DNA from: Nocardia nova
GTDB lineage: Bacteria > Actinomycetota > Actinomycetes > Mycobacteriales > Mycobacteriaceae
Reading direction: 5' to 3'
DNA: 64,000 nt
Assembly (NCBI RefSeq): GCF_002933465.1
Contig: NZ_PSZE01000008.1
Span: 186,001 to 250,000, forward strand
The position numbers and the translations under genes are program-made. Positions 16,976 through 24,492 of this stretch are shown here, in pieces. A model generated the notes under the pieces. That model did not search any database, was not told the DNA's origin, and worked only from the letters and a program-made list of their open reading frames with translations. The first letter of the stretch is position 1. Each line of letters opens with the position of its first letter.

Positions 16976-18757
16976 ATGCGTGCAGGGCGGCGCGTGGCAC
17001 TGGTGCTGATGCTGGCGCTCGGAGTGCTCACCGCGTGCACCGCCAATCCGCCGCCGCCGATCGAGAGCACCGACAGCCCGAAGACGACTCCGGCGACGCC
17101 GACGAAGTCCACGGTAGTGGTGGCGGTGGACGATATCGGGATCGGATTCAATCCACATCTGCGGTCGAACCAGTCGCCGGCGACGAATGCCGTTGCGTCG
17201 ATGGTGTTTCCGAGCCCGTTTCGTCCGGTGCCGTCGCCGACCGTGCCCGGGGGAACGGATTGGGTGCCGGATGCGGCGTTGATGGTGTCGGCGGATGTCA
17301 CGCCATCGGATCCGTCGCAGCCGGACCTGTTCACGCTGACCTACAAGATTCAGAACCAGGCGTCGTGGTCGGACGGGGCGCCGATCGCGGCCGAGGATTT
17401 CCGGTATCTGTGGCAGCAGATGATCAGCCAGCCCGGGGTGGTGGATCCGGCGGGCTACCGGTTGATCAACGATGTGAAGTCCTCGGAGGGCGGCAAGACG
17501 GTCACGGTGGCGATGAGTCAGCCGTATCCGGCGTGGCGGCAACTGTTTTCGGATCTGCTGCCCTCGCATCTGCTCAAGGACGCACCCGGTGGATTCCAGC
17601 GGGCGCTGGCCGTGGAGCGTGGGCTGATCGATCAGAATCCGATCTCCGGCGGGCAGTTCCGGGTGAAGCAGGCCGACGCGGGCCGCGAGGAGATCCTGCT
17701 CGAACGCAACGATCGCTACTGGGGTACTCCGGCGGTGCCGGATCAGATTCTGTTGCGGCGCGGCGGAACTCCGGCGCAGCTGGCCGAATCGCTGCGCGCG
17801 GGTGACGCCCAGATGGCGCTGGTGCACGGCGGTGTCGCGACGCAGGCGCAGCTGGCGGCGATTCCGCAGGTGCGCACCGCGATCATGCCGCAGGCGCGGG
17901 AAATGCAGATGGTGTTGAACGGGCGCACCGGGGATCTGGCCGATCCGCGGGTGCGCCACGCGATGCTGGGTCTGCTCGATCCGGCGTTGCTGGCCTCGGT
18001 GGGCGCCGAGACCGGTGCGTGGGTGGATCCGGTGCGGGCGCAGATTCTGGCGCCCTCGGATCCGGGATACGCGCCGACGGCCCCGCCGCGGCCGTCTCCC
18101 GATCAAGCGTTCGGGCTGCTGGCCGAGGCCGGATTCGGCCGTGCGCCTGAGTCTCCCGCGTCGGGTAATCCGACGACTTCGCCGGCGCCGCAGCCGCGTC
18201 CGGTCGCCAAGAACGGCCGCACCCTGACCATCCGGATCGGCGCGGTCGACAAGGATCCGACCACGCTGGCCGTCGCGAATACCGCTGCCGACCAGCTGCG
18301 CAGCGCCGGAATCGACGCGTCGGTGCGCAGCCTGCCGGCCGATGAGCTCTACGGCAAGGATCTCGCGGAGGGAACCGTCGACGCGGTGGTCGGCTGGGAG
18401 CGGGCCGGCGAGGATCCGGCGACGATCCTGGCCTCGCGGTACGGCTGCCCGCCGGTGGCCGCGCCCGGTCAGCAGGACACCTCGCAGACCGATGCCATCC
18501 GCAAGGCGCCGAGCAATGTGTCCGGGATCTGTGATCCGTCGCTGCAACCGCAGATCGATGCGGCGCTGCGCGGGGTGGATGTGCCCAAGGCGATCGGTGA
18601 TGCGGAGCCGAAGCTGTGGGATCTGGCGACCGTGCTGCCGATCGTGCAGGACACCGGCGTCGCCGCGGCGAGTTCGCGGATGGACGGGGTCTCGCTGAGC
18701 GGTTCGATACAGGTCGGGATCTTCGGCGGCGCGAGTACCTGGCGGCGGCTGTCGTGA
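16976..18757 (+). CDS. lpqW: Lipoprotein LpqW, PIM/LAM pathway regulator (family-5 solute-binding fold)
   Basis: 593-residue exported lipoprotein. Signal peptide MRAGRRVALVLMLALGVLTAC with lipobox LTAC (Cys about 21), then a Pro/Thr linker and a peptide/nickel-type (SBP family 5) fold with TLTYKIQNQASWSDGAPI, the usual family motif. In mycobacteria LpqW channels PIM4 toward lipomannan/LAM synthesis and acts together with PimE. The ATG at 16976 has GGGAG six nt before it, better than GTG 16958 or ATG 16961. A Pro-rich insertion (SPASGNPTTSPAPQPRP) splits the domain. It overlaps mshB by 4 bp (GTGA). Function is taken from the mycobacterial homologue. Confidence 0.85.
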   Translation: MRAGRRVALVLMLALGVLTACTANPPPPIESTDSPKTTPATPTKSTVVVAVDDIGIGFNPHLRSNQSPATNAVASMVFPSPFRPVPSPTVPGGTDWVPDAALMVSADVTPSDPSQPDLFTLTYKIQNQASWSDGAPIAAEDFRYLWQQMISQPGVVDPAGYRLINDVKSSEGGKTVTVAMSQPYPAWRQLFSDLLPSHLLKDAPGGFQRALAVERGLIDQNPISGGQFRVKQADAGREEILLERNDRYWGTPAVPDQILLRRGGTPAQLAESLRAGDAQMALVHGGVATQAQLAAIPQVRTAIMPQAREMQMVLNGRTGDLADPRVRHAMLGLLDPALLASVGAETGAWVDPVRAQILAPSDPGYAPTAPPRPSPDQAFGLLAEAGFGRAPESPASGNPTTSPAPQPRPVAKNGRTLTIRIGAVDKDPTTLAVANTAADQLRSAGIDASVRSLPADELYGKDLAEGTVDAVVGWERAGEDPATILASRYGCPPVAAPGQQDTSQTDAIRKAPSNVSGICDPSLQPQIDAALRGVDVPKAIGDAEPKLWDLATVLPIVQDTGVAAASSRMDGVSLSGSIQVGIFGGASTWRRLS

Positions 18758-19653
18758 CCGCAACCGGCGGACTGGTTCTGGTACACGCCCATCCCGACGA
18801 CGAGTCGATCACCACCGGCGGCACCATCGCGCACTACCGCGCCCGCGGCGTTCCGGTGACCGTGGTGACCTGCACGCTGGGCGAGGAGGGCGAGGTCATC
18901 GGCGAGCGTTGGCAACAGCTCACCAGCGCGCACGCCGATCAGCTGGGCGGCTTCCGCATTCACGAGCTGACCGCCGCACTGGCCGCCCTCGGTGTCGAGG
19001 CGCCGCATTTTCTCGGCGGGGCGGGGCGCTGGCGGGATTCGGGGATGACCGGTACGACCGCCGACCCCGAGCCCCTGGTGCCGACGCACCCGCGTGCCTT
19101 CGTCGATTCCGGGCCGGCCGCCGTCGCGGAGTTGAGCGAGGTGCTGGTGCGGCTGCGCCCGCGCGTGGTGGTGGGCTACGACCCGCGTGGCGGTTACGGC
19201 CATCCGGACCATATGCGTGCCCACCGGGTGACCATGGACGCGGTGGCCGCGGCGGCCGAAAAGGGTTGGGACACACCGAAGGTGTACTGGACGGTGACCG
19301 ACGCCGACGTGCTGCGCCGGCATACCGAGGCCTTGGCCCGCCGCACGGTCGACCGTCTGCCCGGGGCCTTGCCGAGCGGATGGCGGTTGCCGGCGCTCGG
19401 CGAGCTGGCATGTGTGGCGAGTGAGACCGTGACCACCACGATCGATGTCTCGGATGCGCTGGCGGCCAAGCGCGCCGCCTTGCGCGCGCACGCCACTCAG
19501 GTGACGGTCGCGCCATCGGGCCGCGAATTCGCGCTGTCGAACAATATTGCCCAGCCGGTGCTGCCGGAGGAGCACTACGTGCTGGTGCGTGGGCGTCTGG
19601 GGCCGGTGGGCCCGGACGGACACGAGGACGATCTGTTCGCCGGACTGGATTGA
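18754..19653 (+). CDS. mshB: N-acetyl-1-D-myo-inositol-2-amino-2-deoxy-alpha-D-glucopyranoside deacetylase MshB
   Basis: 299-residue zinc deacetylase of the LmbE/PIG-L family: deacetylates GlcNAc-Ins to GlcN-Ins in mycothiol synthesis. Zinc ligands are visible in HAHPDDESITTGGT (His 13 / Asp 16 region) and GYGHPDHMRAHR (His near 147), with the general base Asp in the first motif. The ELACVASETVTTTID segment and length match MshB rather than Mca. The GTG at 18754 overlaps the lpqW stop (GTGA), so the two are translationally coupled. Other mycothiol genes are not in the window. Confidence 0.92.
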   Translation: MTATGGLVLVHAHPDDESITTGGTIAHYRARGVPVTVVTCTLGEEGEVIGERWQQLTSAHADQLGGFRIHELTAALAALGVEAPHFLGGAGRWRDSGMTGTTADPEPLVPTHPRAFVDSGPAAVAELSEVLVRLRPRVVVGYDPRGGYGHPDHMRAHRVTMDAVAAAAEKGWDTPKVYWTVTDADVLRRHTEALARRTVDRLPGALPSGWRLPALGELACVASETVTTTIDVSDALAAKRAALRAHATQVTVAPSGREFALSNNIAQPVLPEEHYVLVRGRLGPVGPDGHEDDLFAGLD

Positions 19654-19701
19654 CCACGGGAGCCGGTGCCGGGGGCCGGCCGGATCGTGGGTGCTTCGGC
19701 T

Positions 19702-19707
19702 TAGACT
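19702..19707 (+). promoter_or_regulatory. -10 box TAGACT, leaderless start
   Basis: TAGACT followed after 7 nt by the ATG at 19715; no ribosome site, so the mRNA should begin at the start codon. Confidence 0.6.
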
Positions 19708-19714
19708 GCTGGGC

Positions 19715-19873
19715 ATGTACAACTGGAGCCTGCAGGACGCCATCGTCGCGTTCGTCGAGAGCCAGAAGCCGAACTGGCAGGCGCAGCACGATCTGTACCT
19801 GTCCGTGCTCTACGGATTCGTCGATCTGCAGAGTCATCTGTTGACCCTGCTCGGCTTCCCGCCGGCACCGTGA
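19715..19873 (+). CDS. Small hypothetical protein, 52 aa, probably leaderless
   Basis: MYNWSLQDAIVAFVESQKPN begins a 52-residue chain that ends LLTLLGFPPAP. Mostly helical, with a hydrophobic C-terminal half (LYLSVLYGFVDLQSHLLTLL) that could sit on or in the membrane. No known domain. Support for it being real: a -10 box 7 nt before ATG, and a 4-bp GTGA overlap with the next membrane-protein gene, which implies coupled translation and a joint role. An alternative is that it is only a leader that couples translation of the downstream gene. Confidence 0.6.
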   Translation: MYNWSLQDAIVAFVESQKPNWQAQHDLYLSVLYGFVDLQSHLLTLLGFPPAP

Positions 19874-20304
19874 CGGCCGCGACAACCAGCCGGACCGCCT
19901 ATGTGCCCGGCGGGTCGAAGTATGCCTGGCCGCTGCTCGGCGGCGTGCTGGCGGTGGTGCTGGTGTTCGACGGGCTGCTTTCGGTCGTGCTCGAAGTGCT
20001 CTATCTGCCGCTCTACGTCGGCGCCACGCCATTCCCGATCGCGGCCTTGGTCGCCGCGGTGGTGAACGTGCTGCTGGTGCGAGGAATGGGTGTGGTCGTG
20101 ACGCGCCCGGCCGCGATGGGGCTGCCGGTGATCGCGTGGCTGTTCGGGTTCCTGATCTGCTCCACCACCGGGCCCGGCGGCGATGTGCTGCTGACCGACT
20201 CGTGGACCTCTCCGCTGCTGCTGGCGTGCGGCATCGTGCCGGTGGGTCTGTATCTGTTCCGCCGCGCGTTCCTGCGCCCGAAAGCCACGCCCGCCACGCT
20301 CTGA
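19870..20304 (+). CDS. Four-TM conserved membrane protein (Rv1171-like)
   Basis: 144-residue integral membrane protein with four hydrophobic segments (about residues 19-45, 52-75, 82-97, 110-132) and a short basic C-terminus. No catalytic motif. It lies just after mshB, the place that M. tuberculosis Rv1171 occupies, and length and topology agree with that gene (from memory). Translation is coupled to the 52-aa gene by a GTGA overlap. Function unknown. Confidence 0.75.
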   Translation: MTAATTSRTAYVPGGSKYAWPLLGGVLAVVLVFDGLLSVVLEVLYLPLYVGATPFPIAALVAAVVNVLLVRGMGVVVTRPAAMGLPVIAWLFGFLICSTTGPGGDVLLTDSWTSPLLLACGIVPVGLYLFRRAFLRPKATPATL

Positions 20305-20524
20305 ACCGGTGCCGGTCGCCGGAAGGGCACTGCCGGAAAGAGATATCGGCGAACCGCCGTAGCGGGCCGGAGGGTCGGTTAATCTCTCAGGCGTTATATG
20401 TGTTCTGCCGCCCGCCGGGCGGTGCGGTTAGGAAGTGGGGGACGGTTGCTCAGCTGGCCGTTTGGCGCGGGTGCGCCCAGATCCGAATGCACGCGGATAT
20501 CGCCCGACAACAGGAAGATCACCC

Positions 20525-23053
20525 GTGGTTGAGTGGTCGAAGTTTCCTGGATTGCCTGTGAACACAAAGCATTCGCGCCGGCTCGGACTGATGAGCCGGG
20601 GTGTGCGTGGGCGGGTCAGTGTGCGCGTGCGCCTGCTCGCGATCGTGCTGATCTCCAGCGTCACGTTGCTCGCCATCGGCGTGGGCGCGGCGGCGTATCT
20701 GGTGCGGTCGGGCCGCGATGCCCGGCAGTGGGCCGAACTGGCCAGCAGCACCGCGGCTCCCGCGGTCGCCATCATGGAGACCTTCGGTGAGGAACGCCGG
20801 CTCTCGATGCTGCAGTTGGCGGGTGATCCCAGCGCCACAGCGCAATTGCCGGCGGCGCGGCAGCGTTCGGATGCGGCGCTGGCCGCCCTCACCGCCAAGG
20901 GCGATGAAGCGCAGAAGATGAATCCGGACAACTCCGGAGCCGATATCGCCGCCTACGGACAGCTGCTCGCGCAGTTGCCGCTGGTGCGGCGCGGCATCGA
21001 TTCCGGTCAGGCGCCCGCCGATCAGGTCTTCGGGTTGTTCAGCCGTTTCACCGCGGCGATCATCGATGCCTTGATGCTGGCGGCCCGGGTCGCGCCGGAT
21101 GCCGGCATCGCTGTCCAACTCGGATATGCCGTCCAGGTGATGCGCGCCGCGGAGGCGCTGTCCGAAGCCACGACGTGGGGTGAATATTTCCTGGTGACAG
21201 GCACTTCGACGCCCGCGCAGTGGACTCGGTACACCAATTACCTGGGTGAATTCCGCGGCCAGATCGCCTATTCGCTGTCGGTGCTGAAGGGCCGACGCGC
21301 GGATCAGCTCGACACGATCGTGAACAGTCCGGCGTGGGCCCAGATCAACGAGATGGCCGATGCGATCGCCGCCCGCGGTCCGATGCCGGCCACCGACGAT
21401 GCCGACGCGAGTACGCGGGCCGGCGATACCGCACATGCGCGCACGACCCGGCAGACCGCGAAGCCGCTGCCGATGACCCTGCAGGCCTGGCAGGACGGCT
21501 CGGCGCAGATCGCTTCCGGACTGCTGACGCTGTGGCAGGACAAGAGCCGGGACGCACATGCCGAGGCGCGGGATCAGGGTGACCGCACCGCCACCGGGTC
21601 GCTGGCCGGCGGCGGTGCGGTGTTGCTGGTGTCGATTCTGGCTTTCCTCGCCTCGCTGGTGCTGGCGAACCGGTTCATCGGCCGGATGCGCCGATTGCGG
21701 CGCGACACACTGGAATTGGCCGATGAGCGGCTGCCCGACATCATGCGCCGGGTGTCGGCGGGCGAGACGGTGGACGCCCCGCTGGAGGTGTCGCGGCTGG
21801 ACTTCGGTTCCGACGAACTCGGCCAGGTCGCGCAGGCGTTCAACCGGGCGCAGGTGGCGGCGGTATCGGCCGCGGTCGCGGAATCGAATACCCGCGCTGG
21901 TATCAACACGATCTTCCTGGATATCGCCCATCGCAGCCAGGCGCTGGTGCATCGTCAGTTGGCGCTGCTGGACCAGGCCGAGCGGCGCGAGGAGAATGCC
22001 GACCAGCTCGAATTGCTCTTCCAGCTCGACCATTTGGCGACTCGTGCCCGCCGCAATGCCGAGAATCTGATCATCCTCGGTGGTAAGCAGCCCGGCCGGC
22101 GCTGGCGCAATCCGGTGCCGCTGATCGAGGTGATTCGCGGCGCGGTCGCGGAAAGCCTGGACTACACCAGAATTCGCATCGGCCGCATTCCACGCACCCG
22201 GGTGATGGGCACCGCGGTCGCTGACCTGATCCACCTGCTGGCCGAACTGATGGACAACGCCACTTCGTATTCGCCGCCGCAGGCGCGGGTGGAGGTGCAT
22301 GCCGCGGTGGTGGGGCGCGGGGTCGCGGTGGAGATCGTCGACCAGGGGCTGGGCATGACCGCCGACGAACTCGACCGGCGCAACGAGATGCTGTCGCATC
22401 CGCCGGAGTTCAGCGTGGCCGCACTCTCCAGCGACACCCGGCTCGGACTGTTCGTGGTCGCGAAACTGACCAATCGCCACGGCATTTCGGTGAAGCTGCG
22501 CGAGTCGGTGTACGGCGGCGTGTGCGCGGTGGTGCTGATCGGCACGCCGGTGCTGGAAGCCGGCGATGCGAACGGTACGGAGTTCGAGGATCCGGGACCC
22601 GCCACCGGGGAGTTCGCCGTGCTCGGACCGGTCACCAGCGCTTCCGCCGCCCGCGCCGAAGTGGTTGTCGCCGAGGATGTTCCGGTGGTGACCGAGGCGA
22701 CGACGCCACCGGCCGCCGATCCGGACCCGGGCCCACGACGCTCGGCCTGGTTCACCCCGGTCTCGGAGCGCATCGATTCCGCGCCCGCGACCGGAGTGTT
22801 CGGTGCGCCCGTGACCACTCCGGGCGTGGTTCGCGCCGACGAGGGACGCCCGCCGCTGCCGCGCCGGGTGCGTTCGGCCGAACGCGCCGATACTCCCGCG
22901 CCCGGCACGAATACCGTTCGGCAACGCACCGCCGATCAAGCTCGCAACCTGATCAGCGCCGTCGAGCAGGGCACTCGGCAGGGCCGCCGACCCGCTGCCG
23001 AAACCGGCTCCACGGCATCACATTTCGATACAGACGAGGGTGAAGATGGCTAA
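20525..23053 (+). CDS. Conservon-type sensor histidine kinase (CvnA-like) with nitrate-sensing domain
   Basis: 842-residue membrane sensor. TM1 near residues 36-59, a helical extracytoplasmic nitrate/nitrite-sensing NIT-type domain (with FGEERRLSMLQLAGDP at its start), TM2 near 361-385, a HAMP-like linker, a dimerisation region IFLDIAHRSQALVHRQLALL, then HATPase_c with N-box ELMDNATSYSPP (near 573) and G-box VDQGLGM. The tail is Pro/Ala-rich and likely disordered. Such kinases head conservons with roadblock, DUF742 and a small GTPase. The GTG at 20525 has AGGAAG at proper distance; ATG 20591 is possible. Stop overlaps the next gene by 8 bp. Confidence 0.85.
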   Translation: MVEWSKFPGLPVNTKHSRRLGLMSRGVRGRVSVRVRLLAIVLISSVTLLAIGVGAAAYLVRSGRDARQWAELASSTAAPAVAIMETFGEERRLSMLQLAGDPSATAQLPAARQRSDAALAALTAKGDEAQKMNPDNSGADIAAYGQLLAQLPLVRRGIDSGQAPADQVFGLFSRFTAAIIDALMLAARVAPDAGIAVQLGYAVQVMRAAEALSEATTWGEYFLVTGTSTPAQWTRYTNYLGEFRGQIAYSLSVLKGRRADQLDTIVNSPAWAQINEMADAIAARGPMPATDDADASTRAGDTAHARTTRQTAKPLPMTLQAWQDGSAQIASGLLTLWQDKSRDAHAEARDQGDRTATGSLAGGGAVLLVSILAFLASLVLANRFIGRMRRLRRDTLELADERLPDIMRRVSAGETVDAPLEVSRLDFGSDELGQVAQAFNRAQVAAVSAAVAESNTRAGINTIFLDIAHRSQALVHRQLALLDQAERREENADQLELLFQLDHLATRARRNAENLIILGGKQPGRRWRNPVPLIEVIRGAVAESLDYTRIRIGRIPRTRVMGTAVADLIHLLAELMDNATSYSPPQARVEVHAAVVGRGVAVEIVDQGLGMTADELDRRNEMLSHPPEFSVAALSSDTRLGLFVVAKLTNRHGISVKLRESVYGGVCAVVLIGTPVLEAGDANGTEFEDPGPATGEFAVLGPVTSASAARAEVVVAEDVPVVTEATTPPAADPDPGPRRSAWFTPVSERIDSAPATGVFGAPVTTPGVVRADEGRPPLPRRVRSAERADTPAPGTNTVRQRTADQARNLISAVEQGTRQGRRPAAETGSTASHFDTDEGEDG

Positions 23054-23435
23054 TCCCAACCGAAGTGACGTCGGCTGGCTGCTCGATGATCTGGTGAAGG
23101 GTCTCACCGGGGTCCGCTACGCGGTCTTGCTGTCCACCGACGGACTGCTGCTGGGTAACTCCTCGGAGCTCGAGAACTCCGATGCCGAGCGATTCTGTGC
23201 GATGGCTTCCGCGCTGCACAGCCTGGCCCGCAGCGCCGGACACCATTTCGACGCCGGCGGTGTCTGCCAGACCATGGTGGAACTCGACCGGGCGGTGCTG
23301 TTCATCACCGCCGCGGGCGACAACGCCTGCCTGGGCCTGCTGGCCGCCGACAACGCCGATCTGGGCATGGTCGCGTATGCGATGAACCAGACCGTGCAGC
23401 GGGTCGGTTCACATCTCGCCGTCGACCGACGATGA
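23046..23435 (+). CDS. Roadblock/LC7-domain protein (CvnB-like)
   Basis: 129-residue roadblock/LC7 protein: DVGWLLDDLVKGLTGVRYAVLLSTDGLLLG at the start, then ALHSLARSAGHHFDAGG, VELDRAVLFITAAGDNACLGLLA and DLGMVAYAMNQTVQRVG. In conservons this protein acts as a GTPase-activating or scaffolding partner of the CvnD GTPase and kinase. ATG at 23046 overlaps the kinase stop by 8 bp. Full length, apparently functional, although no GTPase gene follows here. Confidence 0.9.
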   Translation: MANPNRSDVGWLLDDLVKGLTGVRYAVLLSTDGLLLGNSSELENSDAERFCAMASALHSLARSAGHHFDAGGVCQTMVELDRAVLFITAAGDNACLGLLAADNADLGMVAYAMNQTVQRVGSHLAVDRR

Positions 23436-23441
23436 GTCACC

Positions 23442-23807
23442 GTGAACGACGGTGACGCCTGGTTCGACGACGAGGCCGGACCGCTGGTCCGGTTGTACGC
23501 GGTCACACAGGGGCGTGGCCGCAGCAACCGGCCGGAGCTGGATATGCTGACCCTGGTGGTCGATATCGGCCGGGGCGCGGCGCTGCGCCGCCACGAACCC
23601 GAGTACGCCGCCATCGTGGAGTTGTGCCGCACACCGCAGTCGGTCGCGGAAGTCGCTGCGCGGCTGGAACTTCCGTTGACGATGACGAAGGTGCTCGTCG
23701 GCGACCTCATCGACGACGGGCGCCTCGAATACCGCCAGCCCCGTCAGGATGAGGCATTCGACGTCGGCCTGCTACAGGCGCTGCTGGACGGCATTCGCGG
23801 GCTCTGA
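23442..23807 (+). CDS. DUF742 protein (CvnC-like)
   Basis: 121-residue DUF742 protein: DEAGPLVRLYAVTQGRGRS near the N-terminus and a winged-helix-like C-terminal half with EYAAIVELCRTPQSVAEVAARLELPLTMTKVLVGDLIDDGRL. That helix-turn-helix-like segment suggests nucleic-acid or protein docking; in conservons it works with the kinase and roadblock protein. GTG at 23442, 6 bp after the roadblock stop. A CvnD GTPase would be expected next but is absent. Confidence 0.9.
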   Translation: MNDGDAWFDDEAGPLVRLYAVTQGRGRSNRPELDMLTLVVDIGRGAALRRHEPEYAAIVELCRTPQSVAEVAARLELPLTMTKVLVGDLIDDGRLEYRQPRQDEAFDVGLLQALLDGIRGL

Positions 23808-23813
23808 CACGGC

Positions 23814-23903
23814 TCAGCGCAACCCTGCCGCGAGGCGTTTCGCGCTCATCCGGGCGATCGCCTCGATCGAGACCATCGGATTCACCCCGGACGCGTCCGC
23901 ACC
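23814..23903 (-). pseudogene. C-terminal fragment of a GMC oxidoreductase
   Basis: About 28 codons ending at TGA 23814 encode DASGVNPMVSIEAIARMSAK, then RLAAGLR. This resembles the conserved C-terminal active-site tail of GMC / FAD-dependent oxidoreductases (GVNPMxxIEAxA). No other part of such an enzyme is present, and the frame joins unrelated sequence at about 23900. A relic. Confidence 0.6.
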
Positions 23904-24260
23904 CGCGTAATCGACGCAACTCGGCTCTCCTGGTTGAACCACCCCGTCCGCGTGTAGACCGCCGTGTCGGTCACCTCCCACCGATGCGCCGCATACCGCC
24001 ACACCGGCACGACCCCGACGCTGGACACCGCGGCGACCACCGGCGCCGCCACCCGACCGAGCGCCCACCCCCGATGCGAGCCGTCCAGCACCACCCATAC
24101 CAGCCCACCCACAGCACGAACGTCCAGAAGATCGCCGGCCCGGCCGCCCGCAACTGCGGTGCCCGCCGACTGGCCCGCCACGCCGGAGACACGGAATCGG
24201 GCAGGAGGGTCCGTGTGTTTGCGGTCACGCAACGCCGCGCAGAACCGGGCAAGCGGTGTA
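23885..24260 (-). pseudogene. Fragment of a bacterial PH-domain (bPH_2/YdbT-like) membrane protein
   Basis: Read on the minus strand, one frame gives [20 protein letters not shown], then GWFNQESRVASITRVRT, the typical start of a bPH_2 domain, and stops at 23882. The preceding membrane part ([15 protein letters not shown]) is in another frame, so at least one frameshift separates them. Homologues continue beyond VRT; here the chain is cut and fused to the GMC tail. Marks a recombination scar next to the conservon genes. Confidence 0.65.
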
Positions 24261-24477
24261 GCCGGTCTCGCGCCGCGGACGCGCCGTCGGGGTTGCCGCC
24301 GTACCAGCCGATCCCGGAGGCCTCGCGTCCCGCGATGCCTGGACGGCTGGAAGGCTCTCACCAGCGCACTCGTCCGCGGTGTCGGTCGGGGCGCAAACTG
24401 GTCGCCCGAAGCAGGAATAACCCGTGAAGGCCCCTGGGTTGTCTCACGTCACAGGGCACCGAAGGGAGAACACTCGG

Positions 24478-24492
24478 ATGGTTGGCGCATGA
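24478..24492 (+). promoter_or_regulatory. Four-codon leader ORF (MVGA) overlapping the fbiC start
   Basis: ATG GTT GGC GCA TGA lies after the ribosome site AAGGGAGA; its stop TGA (24490-24492) overlaps the fbiC start ATG (24489-24491) as ATGA. fbiC itself has no good ribosome site at that ATG, so it may depend on reinitiation. Confidence 0.45.

Noticed and set aside
20519..22939. 806-residue open frame on the minus strand opposite the sensor kinase
   Set aside because: His/Arg/Gln-rich shadow caused by high GC at third codon positions; the plus strand has clear domains.
23964..24488. Long N-terminal extension of fbiC in frame
   Set aside because: It crosses the PH/GMC debris; Arg/Thr/Pro-rich, with no similarity to the FbiC N-terminus.
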